Positions 59,346 to 64,000 of a stretch of 64,000 nucleotides of DNA are shown piece by piece. The DNA is taken from contig NC_057316.1 in assembly GCF_000687475.1 (NCBI RefSeq), positions 2,480,001 through 2,544,000 of the forward strand, written 5' to 3'. This DNA comes from Ustilaginoidea virens. Lineage: Eukaryota; Ascomycota; Sordariomycetes; Hypocreales; Clavicipitaceae. Made by a program: the position numbers and the translations under genes. Every line of letters starts with the position of its first letter. Within the stretch, counting starts at the first letter, position 1. Below the pieces are notes generated by a model, which saw nothing but the letters and a program-made list of their open reading frames with translations, ran no database searches and was not told the origin of the DNA.

Positions 59346-60479
59346 CATGCAACGGGGATGGCGATGGATATTTCATCTGCTGGTTGGGTTTTTTTTTTTT
59401 TTTTTTTTTTTTTTTAGATTCCCATGTCCTGCATATGTGGTATGCAGTGAGATGAAGTTGGGGTACATGTCGAAAAACAGGTGCCTTTGTTTCTTTCTTT
59501 CTTTCTTTCTTTCCTATTTTTTTTTTTTTTTTCAGACAAGGAAAAAAAAGAAAAAAAAAAGGAAAGAAAGACAAAAAAGGAGGAAAAAAGACAGCAAGAG
59601 AAGAAAGAAATCAAGCCTAATGGCAACGTGAAGCAGCCGGCTAGCTGGTCGTCCGGAATCAACATCCAGTCGTCAAGTTTTGGTGGTTTCAAGTTGCTGT
59701 CCCCAACAAGTCAATCTTGGGCCACAGGGGCCACAGGCAGGCAGGCAGGCAGGCGGGCCAGGTGGCGGGCTAGGTGGCCAGGTGTCTGGGCCCCACGGTT
59801 AGGTTATACCTGCTAGGTGTGCCCAAGCACGCAGCCGACTTGCCGTCAACGGCGCTGGAACCCGCTGGAACCCGCCCTGCCCTGCGCCTTGTCTCATTGA
59901 CTCCGGTCAGCAAGGCGCGTCCGCCCCGCCAGCTGGCTGTGGCTGGCCCGGTGACCCCGCGTCGTCGCGAAGCCCCAGCGTGTGTGTGTTTGTGTTCTTT
60001 TGGCTGTGTTTTTTGTGTTTTGGCCCCTCCCTCGCTTACCAGGGCGACGGATCCGGATCGAACTCGACTCGATGCTCCCATGTCCGTTTTGTCGTCTTGT
60101 CGTCTTGTCGTCTTGTCGTCTTGTGAAACTCTGCTTCTTCTGCCCGTCGCTTCGCCGCAAACTTGTCCGAGGAAAGAAACAAAAGGGGCCGAGAGACCAG
60201 GATTTTCCCCCCGTCGCCATCACAACAAAGCATTGGCAGCAGCCAGAGACGGACTAGACAGCTTCTTGCCACTTCGCCCCTGCAGGAGAGCTGCAGCATC
60301 TCGGGGCTTCGCTGGGAAACCGTGCGAGTGGACGGGCGAGTCGTCGACCCCCTCGCGTGCGTTGGGTTTGCATTTCGCTCCGTTCTGAATAGCGGCCGCG
60401 TCGAAGCGACCGAGCTGAAGCGACCGAGCCGAAGCGACCGAGCCGAAGCGACCGAAGCCAGGTAGGTAGGTACTGGGCC
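59346..60479. other. Intergenic region upstream of CDK1 with repeats
   Basis: T-run at 59391-59415, TTTC/T-runs at 59490-59532, GGCAG (59741-59758), GTCTTGTC units (60092-60122) and a 14-bp repeat at 60402-60457 directly before the CDK1 start. AGGTAGGTAGGT lies at 60461-60471. No gene is seen. Confidence 0.5.
60402..60457 (+). repeat. 14-bp tandem repeat in the CDK1 leader
   Basis: Nearly four copies of GAAGCGACCGAGCY, with one C/T variant, end 22 bp before the CDK1 start codon. The repeat is likely transcribed as part of the 5' leader. Confidence 0.85.
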
Positions 60480-61822
60480 ATGGAGAACTACCAAAAGTTG
60501 GAAAAGGTTGGCGAGGGTAAGTTTTAATATTTATTTTATTTTATTTATCTATTCCCCCCCCCCCCCCCAGAACTCGGCCGGTTCTTTGTTCCCAGGCATG
60601 CGGGGAATGAAAATCCCCCACGCGTGCAAACGAGGCTTTTACCATTGTCGTCATCATGATGAATTACAGGGAGAAGGCAGCAGAGGCAGCAGAGGCAGCA
60701 AAACACAGAAATCAGAGAAATCAGAAGAAAGAAAAAAAAAAAAGCATCGCTGACCAGACACAGGCACGTATGGCGTCGTGTACAAGGCCCGCGACCTCGC
60801 CAACAGCGGCCGCATCGTTGCGCTCAAAAAGATCCGCCTCGAGGCCGAAGACGAAGGCGTCCCCAGCACCGCCATCCGCGAGATTTCCCTGCTCAAGGAA
60901 ATGAAGGACCCCAACATTGTCCGGCTGCTCAATATTGTTCACTCGGACGGCCACAAGCTCTACCTTGTTTTCGAGTTCCTCGACCTGGACCTCAAGAGAT
61001 ACATGGAGGCGCTGCCTGTCAGCGACGGCGGACGCGGGAAAGCCCTGCCCGAGGGATCCTCGGCCACCATTCTGCACCTCGGGCTGAGCGACGTGGTGAT
61101 ACGCAAGTTCATGATGCAGCTGTGCGACGGCATCAAGTACTGCCACTCGCGAAGAGTGCTTCACCGCGACCTCAAGCCGCAGAACCTGCTGATCGACAAG
61201 GACGGCAACCTGAAGCTGGCCGATTTCGGGCTCGCCCGCGCTTTTGGTGTACCGCTGAGAACGTATACCCACGAGGTGGTGACGCTCTGGTACCGCGCCC
61301 CCGAGATCCTCCTGGGCGGCAGGCAATACTCCACCGGGGTCGACATGTGGTCTGTTGGCTGCATCTTTGCCGAGATGTGCACGAGGAAGCCCCTCTTCCC
61401 CGGCGATTCGGAAATTGACGAGATTTTCAAGATTTTCCGGTACGCTTGCTCGCTCCACCATGTGCAAAAAAGGGAAGAAGGAGAAGGAGAAGATGACTAT
61501 TTCTGCATTTCGAGGAAAGCCCGTGCTGACTTTGCCATGAACCTCCCCCTGTAGTGCTCTTGGTACCCCAGACGAAGAAGTCTGGCCCGGCGTCACTTCA
61601 TACCCCGACTTCAAGTCCTCGTTTCCCAAATGGAAAAGGGACTATAGGCAACCTCTCTGCCAAAACCTCGATGAAAAGGGCCTCGAGCTTCTAGAGATGA
61701 TGCTGGTGTACGACCCGGCCGGCCGCATCTCTGCCAAACAGTCTTGCAACCACCCATACTTTGAGGACTATCTCGCCGAGCAGCAGGAAGAAGTTGGCCG
61801 CATGAATGGCTACTACAATTAG
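60480..61822 (+). CDS. Cyclin-dependent kinase 1 (Cdc2/Cdc28/NimX type)
   Basis: Exons 60480-60516, 60764-61439 and 61555-61822 (introns 247 and 115 nt) give 326 residues. It carries the exact PSTAIRE helix ([15 protein letters not shown]), the inhibitory Thr14-Tyr15 pair in [19 protein letters not shown], the T-loop [15 protein letters not shown] and the [12 protein letters not shown] segment, all diagnostic of the mitotic CDK. Between the hinge and alpha-E is an insertion of about 20 residues (residues ~92-112, with GGRGKALP), which I know from filamentous ascomycete NimX proteins but not from yeast or animal CDK1. The first intron splits codon 13, so Thr14/Tyr15 open exon 2. It binds cyclins to drive G1/S and G2/M. 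All catalytic residues are present. Confidence 0.95.
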
Positions 61823-64000
61823 AGAAGGGTGGTAGACCCATGTGCCGCAAGACACTGACAGCCAGGACAGAGCATGCCCAGTATGTATATGCCATTCGCC
61901 AGCGACGCCGGATTTTCTTGCAACGACGAGTTGGGGTTGGGAGACGGGGGGTAAGAAAGGGGGCGGCCGCCAAGGGGGGGGGGGGGGGGGAGGGGATCTT
62001 TCAGGATAGCGAGAAGAAAGAGTCCAACACCAAATTTCCGAGGATGCTGCTGCTGCCCCGAGATGAAAAAAATAATAATAATGATAATAATGAAAGAGTT
62101 GCAGCAAAACAAGACCACCGCCAATGGCCATCTTGCCATCCCGCCATCCTTTCTCTTTTGAGGAGGACCCCTTGCGCTCTATTCAGCCCGTCTTCCTGAC
62201 GGTGTGCAACATGGTGCTTTACCAAACCACAGCCGCTGGAGCTGGAACCTGGCATCATCACACGCTCTCTAGCGAGTTGTGGCATGGACGACTGACCCGA
62301 CACGACCCGACACGACACGGCACGGCACGGCACGGCACGCCTCCTCTTGTCACCGGTAATTAGCGACTCTGGAAAGGGGAAAAGGCGGGTTTGAGGGATA
62401 GTCATGGGAAACAGACATGGGGAAATAGACGTGGACATAAGGAGAAGCGGAGGGATGCAGGCATCGCCGTGCTGCCAAGTTTGAGGGCTTTTTTCCCCTA
62501 GTTTTTTCTTTTTTTTTTTTTTTTGTCTTCTCTAATTCACACGCGGCCGTGGATGAGGGCGAGCTGGGTTTTTGTTGCTTCTTGACGACGGACAAGGGCT
62601 AGCCTGCAACAGGTTTCCAAACACGGACACCCAAGATGCGCACAGCAACTTCCGCTACGGGGGGTGAAACGCTAGGGCCGTCGACTGATGACAAGAGAGA
62701 CCGAGACGAGACGTAAAACGGGCGGTATGAGTCTGTGACAGGCCCTGTGTGCCCGCATGTAGGACGAGGGGCAGCAGCACGGCGGCCAATGACTGCGGGT
62801 TGGGCGCTTGATGAAACCATCGGCGCTTGTTGGCGATGCCCCGGATTCCGGGCCCGTGACATGGCGTTGTGGCCGGCCGAAGGGGCAACTTTGGCGGCTC
62901 GACGACCCCGGTTACCGCCGATGCTTGCCGAGCGCCGACGGGGCCAATCACCCTTCCCCAACCGGCGGTGGGGCGACTGGCTGCGCAGGAGCGGGTAACC
63001 TGCATACCTTGGGTACCTAACTGGGACTTCTATGGCACATCAGGCATGGTATGCAACTCGGCTGGGTTAGGTACCCACCTAACCACGGTAAATCTAAAGG
63101 GAGGTAGGTAGGTAGAGTAAGATAAATGCGTCTTTTGTCCCCGTCATGGGATATTCACCGCTTGACTACGGTCACCTTGACCTTGGCCGTGACGCATGCC
63201 ACGCCGCCCTGGTATCTTGTCTGTCTGTATTGACTCCATCCTGCCAACCAGCGACCCACCACCCCACCCCCACAGCCACCGAGCAGGCGGCGCTGATTGG
63301 CCCGACGAAGCAAGCTCGTGCTGCGAGGCGAGGCGAGGCGAGGCGGGAAACAGGCCCAGTGGGGGAAAGAGCGACGGAGGGAAGGGAGTGTCATGCGTCG
63401 GTTCGCCAGCCAATCGACGTGGATGCGAACCAGCGACCGGGTGAAAACGAAATCTGCCCCTTTGGGAGAAAAGGCCCGGTGGGCGCTGAGGGTGGGCGCT
63501 GGAGACAGGTGACAACCCGCCCGACGCAGGTGGAATCGGGGGGGGGTGCCGGGCCAAGGAGATCAAGGGGCTGGCTATTTCCTCATCTGGCTTGGGGGAC
63601 AAGGTTTGCTGCGGAGAAAAAAGGAAGAAGTGAAAAAGGAAAGAAAGGGAAAGTCTTTCCGCGAGGAATGGGCCGGCTGCTCCGTTCTGCGGCCGCGCAT
63701 CGCAAGTGAGCGTGCACGGTACTGGTACGTAGCCCGGAGCCCGGAGCCCGGAGCCCGGAGACCGAGGTCACCTGAAGGAAGGGGGAGAGGCGTCCACACT
63801 CTGGAATGCCAGAATCCAGCCATCCACGGTCCACCCGTCCACCCGTCCACCCGTCCACCCGTCCACGGTCCATGCTCCCCATCCTCCCTTGCCATTCGAC
63901 GCTGGCGCAAGGGCGTGCGCGAGGTGCGGAGGGCAAGGTCATGGATGGACGGTGCTCCGTGGACAGAATCTCGGATGATCCGCTGACCGGTCCATCTGGG
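61823..64000. other. 2.2-kb right-end region, no convincing gene
   Basis: 3' region of CDK1 followed by GC-rich DNA. It holds a G-run (61974-61990), ACACGACACGGCACGG repeats (62297-62340), AGGTACC words at 63007-63117, CCCGGAG (63731-63760) and CCACCCGT (63822-63871) tandem repeats. Long frames, including 187 codons at 63146-63709, have no motif and open frames on the opposite strand, and are best explained by GC content. Confidence 0.45.
63822..63871. repeat. (CCACCCGT)n octamer repeat
   Basis: Four copies of CCACCCGT flanked on both sides by CCACGGT variants. Confidence 0.85.

Noticed and set aside
63146..63709. 187-codon plus-strand frame
   Set aside because: GC-rich DNA open on both strands, no motif, crosses simple repeats.

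Overview
The window is nuclear DNA from a filamentous ascomycete. Short GT-AG introns (mostly 52-170 nt) with CTAAC/CTGAC-type branch sites interrupt nearly every gene. Long homopolymer and pyrimidine tracts lie between genes, and the left end holds LTR retrotransposons mutated in the manner of repeat-induced point mutation (RIP). Protein styles (PDK1/Pkh-type kinase with PH domain, Atg13, Hse1, DUF7918, filamentous-type CDK1 with an insertion) and the dispersed motifs GTACTCCGTAC and TACCTAGGTA suggest a Sordariomycete, probably Hypocreales. The genus cannot be named from sequence alone.

Layout. 1-4266: AT-rich transposon graveyard with a minus-strand Ty1/copia gag relic, a plus-strand copia RNase H relic and its 3' LTR. 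4646-7024: PDK1-type kinase (+). 8123-8668: small unrecognised protein (-). 9322-10561: YMR226C-type short-chain dehydrogenase (+). 11367-12995: PRPP synthetase (-). 13656-15558: NEDD8-activating enzyme subunit ULA1 (+). 17453-20448: ATG13 (+). 21571-24189: HSE1 (+). 24823-28049: Rad5/Rad16-like SNF2 ATPase (-). 29402-30141: NTF2 (-), split into six small exons, so no long ORF reveals it. 32364-34247: DUF7918 protein (-). 35896-37218: seipin (-). 38190-41389: Cdc15/Imp2-type F-BAR/SH3 protein (-). 42192-49115: NOT1 (+). 53911-55257: Gds1-like protein (+). 55921-57205: OMS1-like mitochondrial methyltransferase (-). 57659-59345: IMPACT-family protein (+). 60480-61822: CDK1 (+). 61823-64000: no convincing gene.

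These are core housekeeping genes: signalling and cell cycle (PDK1, CDK1), autophagy and endosomal sorting (ATG13, HSE1), cytokinesis (F-BAR), lipid droplets (seipin), mRNA decay (NOT1), neddylation (ULA1), nucleotide precursors (PRS) and nuclear import (NTF2). They do not form a pathway cluster; no secondary-metabolite, CRISPR, phage or defence system was seen. Four pairs are divergent over shared promoters (8669-9321, 12996-13655, 41390-42191, 57206-57658). All splice models were made by hand from GT-AG sites, frame and family conservation, and each CDS given sums to an intact reading frame. No tRNA or rRNA gene was found. I found no new biological system. The most useful results are the hidden NTF2 gene, the opposed RIP-degraded copia relics with an LTR just upstream of PDK1, and the dispersed intergenic motifs.
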